Positions 16,435-25,326 of a DNA stretch of 64,000 nucleotides are shown here, piece by piece. Position 1 is the first letter of the stretch; each line of letters opens with the position of its first letter. Under the pieces are notes generated by a model. It ran no database searches and was not told the origin of the DNA. It was given only the letters and a program-made list of their open reading frames with translations. Where the stretch lies: NCBI GenBank assembly GCA_934140285.1, contig CAKPBI010000006.1, positions 46,988 through 110,987 of the forward strand, in the 5' to 3' direction. Position numbers and translations under genes: made by a program. This stretch comes from an uncultured Bacilli bacterium (GTDB taxonomy: Bacteria; Bacillota_I; Bacilli_A; ML615J-28; CAG-313).

Positions 16435-16680
16435 AAGGTTTGGGCCACCCATAATTAATAAAAGATTAACTGGAGAAAGGCATTAATCAATTATTAATTA
16501 TACAATTGAATATTAGTTAATCAAAATGATTAAATATTTGTATGCTAGGTAGAATACGCTTTTGCCTCTGACGTAAGGGTAAAAGTCGTAGACTGCCAAT
16601 AATAGGATGCAGGTTTTTAGTCATTTTTTAAATAATAGGACGCTTAAGCATATGCATATAATGAAAGAGAAAAAAGGAGA
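16435..16680 (+). ncRNA. Long structured leader or small RNA, unrecognised
   Basis: The ~255-base transcript start is GC-richer than its surroundings in patches and holds hairpins: TGGG-CCA-CCCA near 16440, and an 8-bp stem CTTTTGCC (16559-16566) with GGTAAAAG (16578-16585). A competing pairing places TCTGAC against GTCGTAGA in the same stretch. The 13-base phrase AATAATAGGAYGC occurs twice (16598-16610 and 16631-16643). I compared it by eye with T-box, TPP, FMN, SAM, lysine, c-di-GMP, 6S, tmRNA and RNase P cores and found no match. It may be a riboswitch, a stand-alone RNA, or simply a long 5' leader. Confidence 0.4.
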
Positions 16681-16691
16681 ATAAAATAATT

Positions 16692-17315
16692 ATGGATAAA
16701 AAGAAAATTAATGTTAAAAAGATAATTAAAATCACTATTTTATTGATAATACTTATAACAATTCCTACAACAATAATGTGTAGATCTAGTTGTATGTATT
16801 CAGAAAAAGGTCATTATAGAAGAATTCAAAAAAGAATAGAAGAAAGATTTATTGAAACTGGTGTACATAAAGAATATGAACTATACCCATTATATGATGA
16901 AAATGATAAATTAAAATATTTTGTAGTTGATTTTCCAACTAATTATCATATTATAAGGATAAATAAATATGATTTAGGTTGCCTAGGCGTATCAATGTAT
17001 ACACTATCTATAAATAATCCATGGCAAAGATATGTCTTAGAAAATGGAGAAAAAGTATATGAAAAAGATAAAGATGGTAACGATATATTCTATAAACAAA
17101 GTCCATATAAAATAGCAGGAATAAAAGATGAAAAAAAATATTTAATTGAGGTTAGCCAAGGCTCAAGTTCAAGTTATGTTCCAGCAGTAAAAAGAGGAGA
17201 CAAGTACTTAAATCTAATCTCAATGAAAGAAGAAGAAATAGTATTGAAATCAAATGAACAAATAAATGAAACATGGACTATAAGTTGTATCTATAAGCCA
17301 TATTTTGATTTATAA
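16692..17315 (+). CDS. Membrane-anchored protein of a four-copy tandem family, copy 1
   Basis: Unrecognised family. The 207-residue protein has a very basic start (K-K-K-I-N-V-K-K), one membrane helix (about residues 12-29), two conserved cysteines (C30 and C34), then a conserved extracytosolic domain with H-Y-R-R-I-Q-K-R-I-E-E-R-F, the phrase N-P-W-Q-R-Y-V-L, K-D-G-N-D-I-F-Y and R-G-D-K-Y-L-N-L-I-S-M-K. There is no proper lipobox because Met precedes C30. The first 108 residues are almost identical to copy 3. It is the first gene after the structured leader. A link with the downstream surface protease-like protein is suggested only by position. Confidence 0.6.
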   Translation: MDKKKINVKKIIKITILLIILITIPTTIMCRSSCMYSEKGHYRRIQKRIEERFIETGVHKEYELYPLYDENDKLKYFVVDFPTNYHIIRINKYDLGCLGVSMYTLSINNPWQRYVLENGEKVYEKDKDGNDIFYKQSPYKIAGIKDEKKYLIEVSQGSSSSYVPAVKRGDKYLNLISMKEEEIVLKSNEQINETWTISCIYKPYFDL

Positions 17316-17344
17316 TAGTTATAAATAAAGTAAAGGAAATAATT

Positions 17345-17971
17345 ATGGAAAAAAAGAAAATTAATGTTAAAAAGATAATAAGAATAACTATTTTATTGAT
17401 AATACTCATAACTATTCCTACAACAATAATGTGTAGGTCTAGTTGTATGTATTCAGAAAAAGGCCATTATAGAAGAATTCAAAAAAGAATAGAAGAAAGA
17501 TTTATTACTACAGGATTGTATGAAGAATATGAACTATACCCATTATATGATGAAGAAGATAAACTAAGATATTTTGTTGTTGAATTTTCTCCTACTGACT
17601 ATCGTGTAATAAGCATAAATAAATATGATTTTGGTTGCTTAGGTGCATCAATGTACTCACTCTTTGAAACTAATCCATGGCAAAGATATGTCTTAGATAA
17701 TGGAGAAAAGATATATGAAAAAGATAAAGATGGTAATGATATATTCTATAAACAAAGTCCATATAAAATAGCAGGAATAAAAAATGAAAAAAGATATTTA
17801 ATTGAGGTTAAACAAGATTCTAATCTATTTTATGTTCCAGCAGTAAAAAGAGGAGATAAGTACTTAAATCTAATATCAATGAAAGAAGAAGAAATAATAT
17901 TAGAATCAAAGAAAGAGATAAATGAATCATTGGATATCTACTTTTTTATCAAACCAAGATTTGATTTATAA
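17345..17971 (+). CDS. Membrane-anchored protein of a four-copy tandem family, copy 2
   Basis: The 208-residue paralogue follows copy 1 by 29 bases. It keeps the basic start, the helix with C30 and C34, and the common core, but differs in the middle (I-T-T-G-L-Y-E-E-Y-E, F-S-P-T-D-Y-R-V-I) and in a variable tail after E-E-I-I-L-E-S. The segment L-F-E-T-N-P-W-Q is shared with copy 3, not copy 1, so the copies have exchanged parts. Function is unknown. Confidence 0.6.
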   Translation: MEKKKINVKKIIRITILLIILITIPTTIMCRSSCMYSEKGHYRRIQKRIEERFITTGLYEEYELYPLYDEEDKLRYFVVEFSPTDYRVISINKYDFGCLGASMYSLFETNPWQRYVLDNGEKIYEKDKDGNDIFYKQSPYKIAGIKNEKRYLIEVKQDSNLFYVPAVKRGDKYLNLISMKEEEIILESKKEINESLDIYFFIKPRFDL

Positions 17972-18018
17972 TAAGTATAAAAAAACATATAAAACATTTT
18001 TATTTAAACGAGAAAAAA

Positions 18019-18036
18019 CAAACAATTAATTGTTTG
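18019..18036. repeat. 18-bp perfect palindrome before paralogue 3
   Basis: CAAACAATT followed by AATTGTTTG, 26 bases upstream of the ATG. It is part of a ~90-bp intergenic segment that is repeated before copy 4. It could be an operator or an RNA hairpin. Confidence 0.7.
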
Positions 18037-18061
18037 CATGAATAAAAAGGGAGTGTAAAAA

Positions 18062-18685
18062 ATGGAAAAAAAGAAAATTAATATTAAAAAGATAATTAAA
18101 ATCACTATTTTATTGATAATACTTATAACAATTCCTACAACAATAATGTGTAGATCTAGTTGTATGTATTCAGAAAAAGGTCATTATAGAAGAATTCAAA
18201 AAAGAATAGAAGAAAGATTTATTGAAACTGGTGTACATAAAGAATATGAACTATACCCATTATATGATGAAAATGATAAATTAAAATATTTTGTAGTTGA
18301 TTTTCCAACTAATTATCATATTATAAGGATAAATAAATATGATTTAGGTTGCCTAGGCGTATCAATGTATACACTTTTTGAAACTGATCCATGGCAAAGA
18401 TATGTCTTAGAAAATGGAGAAAAAGTATGTGAAAAAGATAAAGATGGTAATGATATATTCTATAATCAAAGCCCATATAAAGTAGCAGGAATAAAAGATG
18501 AAAAAAGATATTTGATGTGTGTTCAACAAGATTCTAATTTTAATTATGTTCCAGCAGTAAAAAGAGGAGATAAGTACTTAAATTTAATCTCAATGAAAGA
18601 AGAAGAAATAATATTAGAATCAAAGGAAGAGATAAATGAATCATGGGATATAAGAGATTATATTTGTTCACAATTTGATTTGTAA
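18062..18685 (+). CDS. Membrane-anchored protein of a four-copy tandem family, copy 3
   Basis: The 207-residue protein is a mosaic. From the start to about residue 108 it matches copy 1 almost base for base, including silent positions; from L-F-E-T-D-P-W-Q onward it is closer to copies 2 and 4. The tail (W-D-I-R-D-Y-I-C-S-Q-F) is unique. This pattern indicates recent duplication followed by recombination or gene conversion. A GGGAG ribosome site lies just before the ATG. Function is unknown. Confidence 0.6.
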   Translation: MEKKKINIKKIIKITILLIILITIPTTIMCRSSCMYSEKGHYRRIQKRIEERFIETGVHKEYELYPLYDENDKLKYFVVDFPTNYHIIRINKYDLGCLGVSMYTLFETDPWQRYVLENGEKVCEKDKDGNDIFYNQSPYKVAGIKDEKRYLMCVQQDSNFNYVPAVKRGDKYLNLISMKEEEIILESKEEINESWDIRDYICSQFDL

Positions 18686-18730
18686 TAAGTATAAAAAACA
18701 TATAAAAAACTTTTATTTAAATGATAAAAG

Positions 18731-18748
18731 CAAACAATTAATTGTTTG
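18731..18748. repeat. 18-bp perfect palindrome before paralogue 4
   Basis: Identical to the palindrome at 18019-18036 and in the same place relative to the next start codon; the flanking ~90 bases are also near identical, showing that the duplicated unit includes the upstream region. Confidence 0.7.
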
Positions 18749-18773
18749 CATGAATAAAAAAGGAGTGTAAAAA

Positions 18774-19403
18774 ATGGAAAAAAAGAAAATTAAAAAGATA
18801 ATTAGAATAACCAGTTTATTAATAGTGATATTTGTATTGTTAGCGATACCTACTTTAAAAATGTGTTATCCACGTTGTATATATTCAGAAAAAGCTCATT
18901 ATAGAAGAATTCAAAAAAGAATAGAAGAAAGATTTATTGAAACTGGTGTACATAAAGAATATGAGCTATACCCATTATATGATGAGAATGATCAATTAAA
19001 ATATTTTGTTGTTGATTTTCCAACTAATTATCATATTATAAATATAAATTCATTTGATTATAGTTGTATTTCTGGTACATCATTATATTCACTATCTATA
19101 ACTAATCCATGGCAAAGATATGTCTTAGAAAATGGAGAAAAAGTATATGAAAAAGATGAAGATGGTAATGATATATTTTATAATCAAAGTCCATATAAAG
19201 TTGCAGGAATAAAAGATGAAAAAAGATATTTAATTAAAATTAGACAAGGATCTAACTCAGATTTTGTTCCTGCAGTAAAAAGAGGAGATAAGTATTTAAA
19301 TCTAATATCAATGAAAGAAGAAGAAATAGTACTAAAATCAAATGAAGAAGTAAATGAAACATTCTATACATTTTATTCACCAAAGCCACAGTTTAATTTA
19401 TAA
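18774..19403 (+). CDS. Membrane-anchored protein of a four-copy tandem family, copy 4
   Basis: The most diverged copy (209 residues). The membrane helix is rewritten (S-L-L-I-V-I-F-V-L-L-A-I-P) but the two following cysteines are kept in K-M-C-Y-P-R-C. The core phrases H-Y-R-R-I-Q-K-R-I-E-E-R-F, W-Q-R-Y-V-L-E-N-G-E-K and R-G-D-K-Y-L-N-L-I-S-M-K are unchanged, so the conserved domain is under selection. It precedes the large leucine-rich-repeat protein by 68 bases. Function is unknown. Confidence 0.6.
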   Translation: MEKKKIKKIIRITSLLIVIFVLLAIPTLKMCYPRCIYSEKAHYRRIQKRIEERFIETGVHKEYELYPLYDENDQLKYFVVDFPTNYHIININSFDYSCISGTSLYSLSITNPWQRYVLENGEKVYEKDEDGNDIFYNQSPYKVAGIKDEKRYLIKIRQGSNSDFVPAVKRGDKYLNLISMKEEEIVLKSNEEVNETFYTFYSPKPQFNL

Positions 19404-19471
19404 AAATATATGATAATTATTATATAAAAATGAATTTATATAAATGAAAATAAAAATTTAAGGAGTACAAT

Positions 19472-22400
19472 ATGAAGAGCATTATCACAAGAAATTTATT
19501 TAAATTAACACTAATTTTATTAAGTATAGTAACACTACTTTATATAATTAAACCATCAAATGTAAATGCAAATGTAGGTGTAGATACATTAAACTCCAAA
19601 GGAGATGAAGAAATAGCAATCAAATATGAGAATGAACATAATTTATCTGATATTAAATTAATAAAAAATGCTACATATTTCAAAAATAACCCAAAGCATG
19701 GTAATAATGATGGAACTATAAACTCTAAGGGAACATGTACTACTGTTGCAATGCAACTTTTAATGGGGTATCATAATTATTATAGTTATAGAAAAATAAT
19801 TCCTGAATATGGAAATGATGGAGAAAAATTTTTGGAGGATAATTATGGCGATTTATTGGAACATCCATCAATAAATGATGAAGTAGGAGAAGGACAAGGA
19901 AAAGCCAGTATAGGAACAACAGATGATTTTTATCTTGAATTGATAGAATTAAACGATGTATCACAAGGAACTGCTTTAGGACAAGCAATTGGCGTTGTTA
20001 AAGATGCAGCTGAAAAATTTGTGAATAAATATACAGATTTAACAGATGCTTCAATAACTATTGATTCAGGGATATATGATGAGGCAGAAGCGTTATCGGA
20101 AATTAACAAGGACAATCCAATAATTCTAGGATATAATCCTTTTAAAACTGATGATTATTCATTTCATATAGTAGTTGCATATGGATATGCGAAATACAAT
20201 AATGTTGAAGGATATATAGTTCATTGTGGTTGGGGAGATTATAAAAACTATGCCTGGATTCCAGAAAGCTTAATTGCATTTAAAATTAAAATGAATGTTA
20301 TACATAATCACAATTTACAATATACTGGTGAAACAGTGCAAGATAGTTATCGAGTATTACGATGCACTTCATGTGGGTATGAAGAACTAGAGTGTGTGTA
20401 TCAATTAAATGAAGATGGAAATGCAATAACAGGTATAAAATATCCATTAAATGAAAATATAACAATTCCAGATAAAATATATAATAAAACTATTAATGTA
20501 ATTTCTAATAATGCATTTTCACAAAATGCTGAAATAAAAAGAGTAGATTTTTCTGATTCACTTAATATAATTGGTGAAAATGCATTTTATAATTGTCCAA
20601 ATTTAGAGTTAATAAACATAAGTGGTAATTTGCAAAGCATAGGAAAATCTGCTTTTAAAAATTGTCCAAATTTAACATATGTCAATAATTTCAGTAATAT
20701 AAATACCATAGAAGAAAGTGCATTTGAGGAATGTTCTAACTTGAGAGCGGTTGATTTTCCTTCAACGTTAATAAGTATAGGAAATTCAGCATTTAAAAAT
20801 TGTTCAAAATTAAATTCTGCTTTAATGAAAGGAAATTTAAAAAATATTGGAAATAATGCATTTGAAGGTTGTACATCTTTGTGGAGAGTTGAACTATCCG
20901 AAATGCTTGAAACAATAGGAGAATCTGCATTCAAAGGGTGTACAAGTTTAATTTTACTTGATATGAAAGATAATGTAATAAATATCAAAAAAAATGCATT
21001 TGAAGGTTGTGCATCTTTGAAAAACTTTACACTCTCAACAAGTCTTGAAACAATAGGAGAATCTGCATTTAAAGGTTGTAAATTACTTAATAATATTACT
21101 TTACCAAATAGTCTAAAAACAATAGGTTCAAGTGCCTTTATGAATTGTGAGGGTCTTACAAGTATATCTATACCTTATCAAATTGAAATAATTGAGTCTA
21201 ATGTATTTATAAATTGTACTTCATTACAAGAAATAACTATTCCAAATAATTGTAAAATAATTAAAGATTCAGCATTTAAATATTGTACAAGTTTAAATAA
21301 AATAAATATACCTAATACCTTACAAGAAATAGGTGTAAGTGCCTTTGAACATTGTGAGAGTATAAAAAACATTGAACTACCAGATTCAATAACAAAAATA
21401 GGGGAAAATGCATTTTATAGGTGTCTTAAACTTGAAACAATTCATTTGCCAGAAAACCTTCAAATAATTGAAAACAATACGTTTTATGGCTGTAACAAAA
21501 TTGTAACAATTCATTTACCTGAAAATCTTCAAGCAATTAAAAACAGAGCTTTTTATGGTTGTAGTGGTCTAAAGAATATATCTCTTCTTTTCAAAGTTGA
21601 AGAAGTAGGAGATGAAGCATTCTCAAGATGTTTTGAATTAGAAAGAGTATACATTAAAAAAGAAACAGGTAGATTAACATCATTTGGGGTAAATGTTTTT
21701 GAGTTTACATCTAGAGATTTAAAGATTATAGTCCCTTTAAATAAATATGTTGAATATTCAATTAGTAGTAATCTAACAACTTACAAAGATATAATTTTAC
21801 CAAGTAATTATATTAATGAATTAACATTAAACTGTAAGAGTAATTTAAATAATACCATCTCTCTTACAAGTGGATATAATAAACTTTATATTTTAAATAT
21901 TGATTGTGCTAAAACATATAAAATACTTGCTGATGCGTCATCTGATGTAAATATTAAAATATATAAAGATGATTTAACTAAAATATATGATGATAATAAT
22001 ATCAGTTACCCATATTTAAATGTTGGTATGTATTATTTATCAGTAGAATATGTTGATGAAACATCATCTGGTGATCTTAATCTTAATCTTACATTAAGAT
22101 GGAATACTAATGATACCACCTTAACTATGGGCTCAAATGATATTAAGAGTGCGTTACATAAGACTACAAATGATTTATATCATGGTTACTTTGAATTAAT
22201 AGTAACTAGAAGTAATTCAGTATATAAATTTACTTTTAATGCGGGTAATAATATAGTATATCCAGAAGGTTGCATTAAAGTATATAATGGCTATGATAGA
22301 ACTAACTTAATGACTCGTTTAGGCGGAAATTCTCTCGCAAAAACTGAAACTAACGAAAATCAAATGTATGTATTTTTTAATACAGATAATACTAGATGCA

Positions 22401-23449
22401 ATATAACTATTGAACTTCCATATGATACTTATAATTCAATAACATTTGAAGTTGAAGAAATAGATGATTATCAAACCGATTATCTAAATAGTCTTGCTAG
22501 TGTATGCTTTGATGAAATATTATCAAATAGAACTGCCCAAAGTACATTTAAAGAAGTAACTATTAGCCATCGTTCTAAAATTCAATTAGACATTGTGACA
22601 AGTGGAACTATTACAAATAATATTCCTATTTATATTATAAGTAAAGAACGAGAAGGAGGACTAGACATTGGTGTAGTTAGTTATGTATTAACAACCAAAC
22701 TAAGTGAATGTATTACTATAGATCATAGCGGTCCAGTATTTACCAGTATTTTAGATCCTGGAACTTACTATATTGGGTATACCAAAAATAATAATAATGT
22801 AAATATTAGTTTTGCTTTAAAAAGACTTGTAAATCAAGAACTAAATATTGGTGGAACCTTGGTTGCGGACCCAGCTAACGACTTAGGTTTCATCGCAGGA
22901 AGCGAAGTAACCTTAAATGGAGGAAGCTTTAGAGGTAATACAATAACTGAAGGCTTTACAAGACATCTCTATTTAATGGTTGAAAATGTTTTAGAAGAAC
23001 CAATGTCAAGATTAGAATATGACTGGTATTCAAGTAATGAAAATGTTGCTAAAGTAACTGCTTATGGTACAGTACTTGCATTGAACGTAAATGCTGATAC
23101 TGATGTTACCATCTACGCAGTAAATAAAGATGATCCATCAAGAGTATATTTAAAAACCTTTACCATCAAGAAAGAAACAGAAACTGATCCAATCTTTATA
23201 TCTTGTGAAATGTCATATTCTTATGCACAAGAAAATGGAAGATACACCTTAGAATTAGATTTTAGTAATAGTCCATTCCCATATCTAGCTTACTATGACT
23301 ATAGTATAGAAGATAATGATAACATTGGAGCAGCTATAGTTGGTTTTGGCTTTATGTATTCAAATAGACCAGGAACTGTAGAAATCACATTAAATTATCG
23401 ATTAAATAGAAGAGTCTTTATTTACATTACTTTAACAATAACTGAATAA
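19472..23449 (+). CDS. Secreted papain-like domain / BspA-type leucine-rich repeat protein
   Basis: The 1325-residue protein starts with a signal peptide (residues 1-34). Residues about 60-270 look like a papain-fold domain of the C39/C10 kind: C89 in K-G-T-C-T-T-V-A-M-Q, H232 in S-F-H-I-V-V-A-Y-G-Y and D256 in C-G-W-G-D. A short Cys/His stretch near 285-305 (H-N-H, C-T-S-C-G-Y) follows. About 17 LRR_5/BspA-type repeats, with the core S-A-F-x2-C, run from about 340 to 740. The C-terminal half has beta-rich regions and a Big-2-like segment (W-Y-S-S-N-E-N-V-A-K-V). No LPxTG signal or terminal membrane helix is seen, so it is probably secreted. Peptidase activity and target are inference; gut bacteria use such repeats for binding host or other cells. 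Confidence 0.75.
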   Translation: MKSIITRNLFKLTLILLSIVTLLYIIKPSNVNANVGVDTLNSKGDEEIAIKYENEHNLSDIKLIKNATYFKNNPKHGNNDGTINSKGTCTTVAMQLLMGYHNYYSYRKIIPEYGNDGEKFLEDNYGDLLEHPSINDEVGEGQGKASIGTTDDFYLELIELNDVSQGTALGQAIGVVKDAAEKFVNKYTDLTDASITIDSGIYDEAEALSEINKDNPIILGYNPFKTDDYSFHIVVAYGYAKYNNVEGYIVHCGWGDYKNYAWIPESLIAFKIKMNVIHNHNLQYTGETVQDSYRVLRCTSCGYEELECVYQLNEDGNAITGIKYPLNENITIPDKIYNKTINVISNNAFSQNAEIKRVDFSDSLNIIGENAFYNCPNLELINISGNLQSIGKSAFKNCPNLTYVNNFSNINTIEESAFEECSNLRAVDFPSTLISIGNSAFKNCSKLNSALMKGNLKNIGNNAFEGCTSLWRVELSEMLETIGESAFKGCTSLILLDMKDNVINIKKNAFEGCASLKNFTLSTSLETIGESAFKGCKLLNNITLPNSLKTIGSSAFMNCEGLTSISIPYQIEIIESNVFINCTSLQEITIPNNCKIIKDSAFKYCTSLNKINIPNTLQEIGVSAFEHCESIKNIELPDSITKIGENAFYRCLKLETIHLPENLQIIENNTFYGCNKIVTIHLPENLQAIKNRAFYGCSGLKNISLLFKVEEVGDEAFSRCFELERVYIKKETGRLTSFGVNVFEFTSRDLKIIVPLNKYVEYSISSNLTTYKDIILPSNYINELTLNCKSNLNNTISLTSGYNKLYILNIDCAKTYKILADASSDVNIKIYKDDLTKIYDDNNISYPYLNVGMYYLSVEYVDETSSGDLNLNLTLRWNTNDTTLTMGSNDIKSALHKTTNDLYHGYFELIVTRSNSVYKFTFNAGNNIVYPEGCIKVYNGYDRTNLMTRLGGNSLAKTETNENQMYVFFNTDNTRCNITIELPYDTYNSITFEVEEIDDYQTDYLNSLASVCFDEILSNRTAQSTFKEVTISHRSKIQLDIVTSGTITNNIPIYIISKEREGGLDIGVVSYVLTTKLSECITIDHSGPVFTSILDPGTYYIGYTKNNNNVNISFALKRLVNQELNIGGTLVADPANDLGFIAGSEVTLNGGSFRGNTITEGFTRHLYLMVENVLEEPMSRLEYDWYSSNENVAKVTAYGTVLALNVNADTDVTIYAVNKDDPSRVYLKTFTIKKETETDPIFISCEMSYSYAQENGRYTLELDFSNSPFPYLAYYDYSIEDNDNIGAAIVGFGFMYSNRPGTVEITLNYRLNRRVFIYITLTITE

Positions 23450-23454
23450 AAAAG

Positions 23455-23481
23455 AAAAGGTAGCTTAAACTACCTTTTTTT
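23455..23481. terminator. Bidirectional terminator between convergent genes
   Basis: AAAAGGTAG (23455-23463) pairs with CTACCTTTT (23470-23478) around CTTAAA. The flanking A and T runs allow use in both directions; the right arm overlaps the stop region of the minus-strand gene. Confidence 0.85.
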
Positions 23482-24415
23482 AAACGCCTTGTAAGATATT
23501 AAGATTTCTTAGTTCAGGATCTTTGATTTGATTATTAACAGAATATGAATGAGTATCTAGATTATTACATTTTTCTTTGGTGTAATTTTTATCAATTAAT
23601 TCACTGATTATTCTTTCTGATATTAATGAGATTAATTCTTGTTTTTTAATGATGGTTTCTTTATCATTATTGTTTAGAATTAAAAAGGATAAGTCATCTT
23701 TTAAGTCACTTAATAATGTTAAGTTATCAAGTCCTTTAAACATCCATTTATAATATGGCATAAGTGTATTATTTAAAAGATAAATACAGTTTATAGCATG
23801 TTTTACAAATTCAAATAAAGATACTTGTGCACCACTTAAATCATTTCTTTGAATCATTCTTGTAAAATTATACATTCCTGATTGATGCATTAAAAATAAG
23901 TTTCCCGCAAGTTTTTTTAGGATAACATCTTGAGGAATATTTTTTAGGTTATTTCTTACAATACTAAATACTCCAAGATCATCTTTAAATACTTCACCAT
24001 TAGTTGCTTCAAGAATGTAGAATTCTTCAACTTTCAACCAATCAGTTAAGGTTTCAAAACCAAATGGATACCCAATTTTATTTTTATAAAATTCATCTAT
24101 TCTAATTACTCCATATTTCATTTCATCAATAGGAGTAAGTTTTCTTCTTTTATAACCTAAATATTCATTAGGGAGTGAGGCATATGCTCTTTCTAATTTA
24201 AAGATGGTTTTTTCATCAAAATAGGGGGGAACAAACATACAAAATCCAGGTTCAAAATCATGATCTTTGGATATTTCATCATCATAGCCATAGCATTCTG
24301 ATCCAGATCCGACTAACCCGATAGCAATTTCCTTTTCTAATTCGGGAAATTTATCATGAATCATTTGTTTTCCAAAGGCTTCATAGTAAGCTTTTGATAA
24401 TTCAAGACCTTTCAT
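23480..24415 (-). CDS. DUF4037 nucleotidyltransferase-like protein
   Basis: The 311-residue protein shows the DUF4037 signature at residues 33-54: G-S-G-S-E-C-Y-G-Y-D-D-E-I-S and then K-D-H-D-F. The G-S-x-S plus acidic pattern resembles nucleotidyltransferase active sites, so transfer of a nucleotide to a small molecule or RNA is possible, but no substrate is known. Its start overlaps the end of the upstream TPR gene by 14 bases, so the two are co-translated. Such TPR/DUF4037 pairs occur in other Bacillota. Function remains unassigned. Confidence 0.7.
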   Translation of the reverse strand: MKGLELSKAYYEAFGKQMIHDKFPELEKEIAIGLVGSGSECYGYDDEISKDHDFEPGFCMFVPPYFDEKTIFKLERAYASLPNEYLGYKRRKLTPIDEMKYGVIRIDEFYKNKIGYPFGFETLTDWLKVEEFYILEATNGEVFKDDLGVFSIVRNNLKNIPQDVILKKLAGNLFLMHQSGMYNFTRMIQRNDLSGAQVSLFEFVKHAINCIYLLNNTLMPYYKWMFKGLDNLTLLSDLKDDLSFLILNNNDKETIIKKQELISLISERIISELIDKNYTKEKCNNLDTHSYSVNNQIKDPELRNLNILQGV

Positions 24416-25223
24416 AAATACGTTTTGCCCTTTCAGTTAGTTCATTGGCATATAAAAAATAACCATAGTAAGAATATACACTTGAACACTTACTACAAAC
24501 GAAAGCATAGTAACCATCGTTTGTTTCTTTTTTTGAATCAAGAATTTGCATAGCTTTTTCAAGTAGTTCAATAATGTATTTTTCCCCATTTTCTAGTCCA
24601 TCTTTTTTTTCAATCATTGTTGCTATGTTTAAGATGGTAATGGCACTATCAAGTTGGTTGTTCGTAGCATCATTTATTAAGATTGCTTTATTATATAAGG
24701 TAGTAGCCTCATCATATCTTTTTTGATCAACAAGGGCTAACCCCATGTTATTATATAATCCCGCAAGTCTTGAATCATTTTGATTAAGAATTTCTTCATA
24801 TATTTTTTTGGTTATTTCATATAAAGGAATAGCTTCATCACTTTTACTTGCAGCTTTATAGACCGTCGCAATATTTAAGTATGTGGTCGCAAAACTAAGG
24901 GAATCTTTTTCACAATATAGTTTATCAACTAAGGCTTTCGCTTCAGTCGCTTTTGCTAACGCAAGTTCTAACTCTCCATTAATTCGGTAATATCCCATTA
25001 ATTCATTAAGAATTACAAGCATTCCTTGATAATCTTTAAGAAATCTAGCTTCATTATACCAATACTTTAAAAGATTTAATGCTGCAGCCTTATTATCTCG
25101 GTTAATAAATTCATCATATTTATTAATTATACGATTAACAGGAATTTTTTCTTTACTATCTTCATTCATACATAATGGACATTCTGGTTCTAAGTAATCT
25201 TCAGGATATAGTTTTTTATTCAT
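24402..25223 (-). CDS. Tetratricopeptide-repeat protein paired with DUF4037
   Basis: The 273-residue protein has a short Cys pair near the start (P-E-C-P-L-C) and then helical TPR units, clearest around A-T-T-Y-L-N-I-A-T-V-Y and L-A-G-L-Y-N-N-M-G-L-A-L-V. These act as protein-binding scaffolds. A second Cys pair near the end (C-S-K-C) might bind metal with the first. The ATG at 25221-25223 has a GGAGG site upstream. It overlaps the DUF4037 gene and probably presents a partner or substrate to it. Confidence 0.7.
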   Translation of the reverse strand: MNKKLYPEDYLEPECPLCMNEDSKEKIPVNRIINKYDEFINRDNKAAALNLLKYWYNEARFLKDYQGMLVILNELMGYYRINGELELALAKATEAKALVDKLYCEKDSLSFATTYLNIATVYKAASKSDEAIPLYEITKKIYEEILNQNDSRLAGLYNNMGLALVDQKRYDEATTLYNKAILINDATNNQLDSAITILNIATMIEKKDGLENGEKYIIELLEKAMQILDSKKETNDGYYAFVCSKCSSVYSYYGYFLYANELTERAKRIYERS

Positions 25224-25275
25224 AAATTATACCTCCACTATTATTTTAGCACACTTTTAAGAAAAAAAGTATTAT

Positions 25276-25305
25276 TTGGCTAAAAAATTCAAATTGTGCT
25301 ATAAT
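25276..25305 (+). promoter_or_regulatory. Promoter of the M28 peptidase gene
   Basis: TTGGCT (25276-25281), 18-base spacer, TATAAT (25300-25305) preceded by TGC (extended -10). It lies inside the longest open frame, which is one reason to place the true start at 25327. Confidence 0.7.
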
Positions 25306-25326
25306 AACAATAAAGGGAGGAATGTT

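Noticed and set aside
16435..16680. 6S RNA, tmRNA or RNase P RNA in the leader region
   Set aside because: None of the conserved cores of these RNAs could be found, and the stretch is too short for tmRNA or RNase P.
20500..21700. Regularly spaced similar sequences resembling a CRISPR or satellite array
   Set aside because: The repeats are in frame inside the 1325-residue protein, diverge at the DNA level and encode BspA-type leucine-rich repeats.
25276..25326. Upstream start at 25276 for the M28 peptidase
   Set aside because: It overlaps the predicted promoter (25276-25305); ATG 25327 has AAAGGGAGG at good distance and matches usual M28 N-termini.
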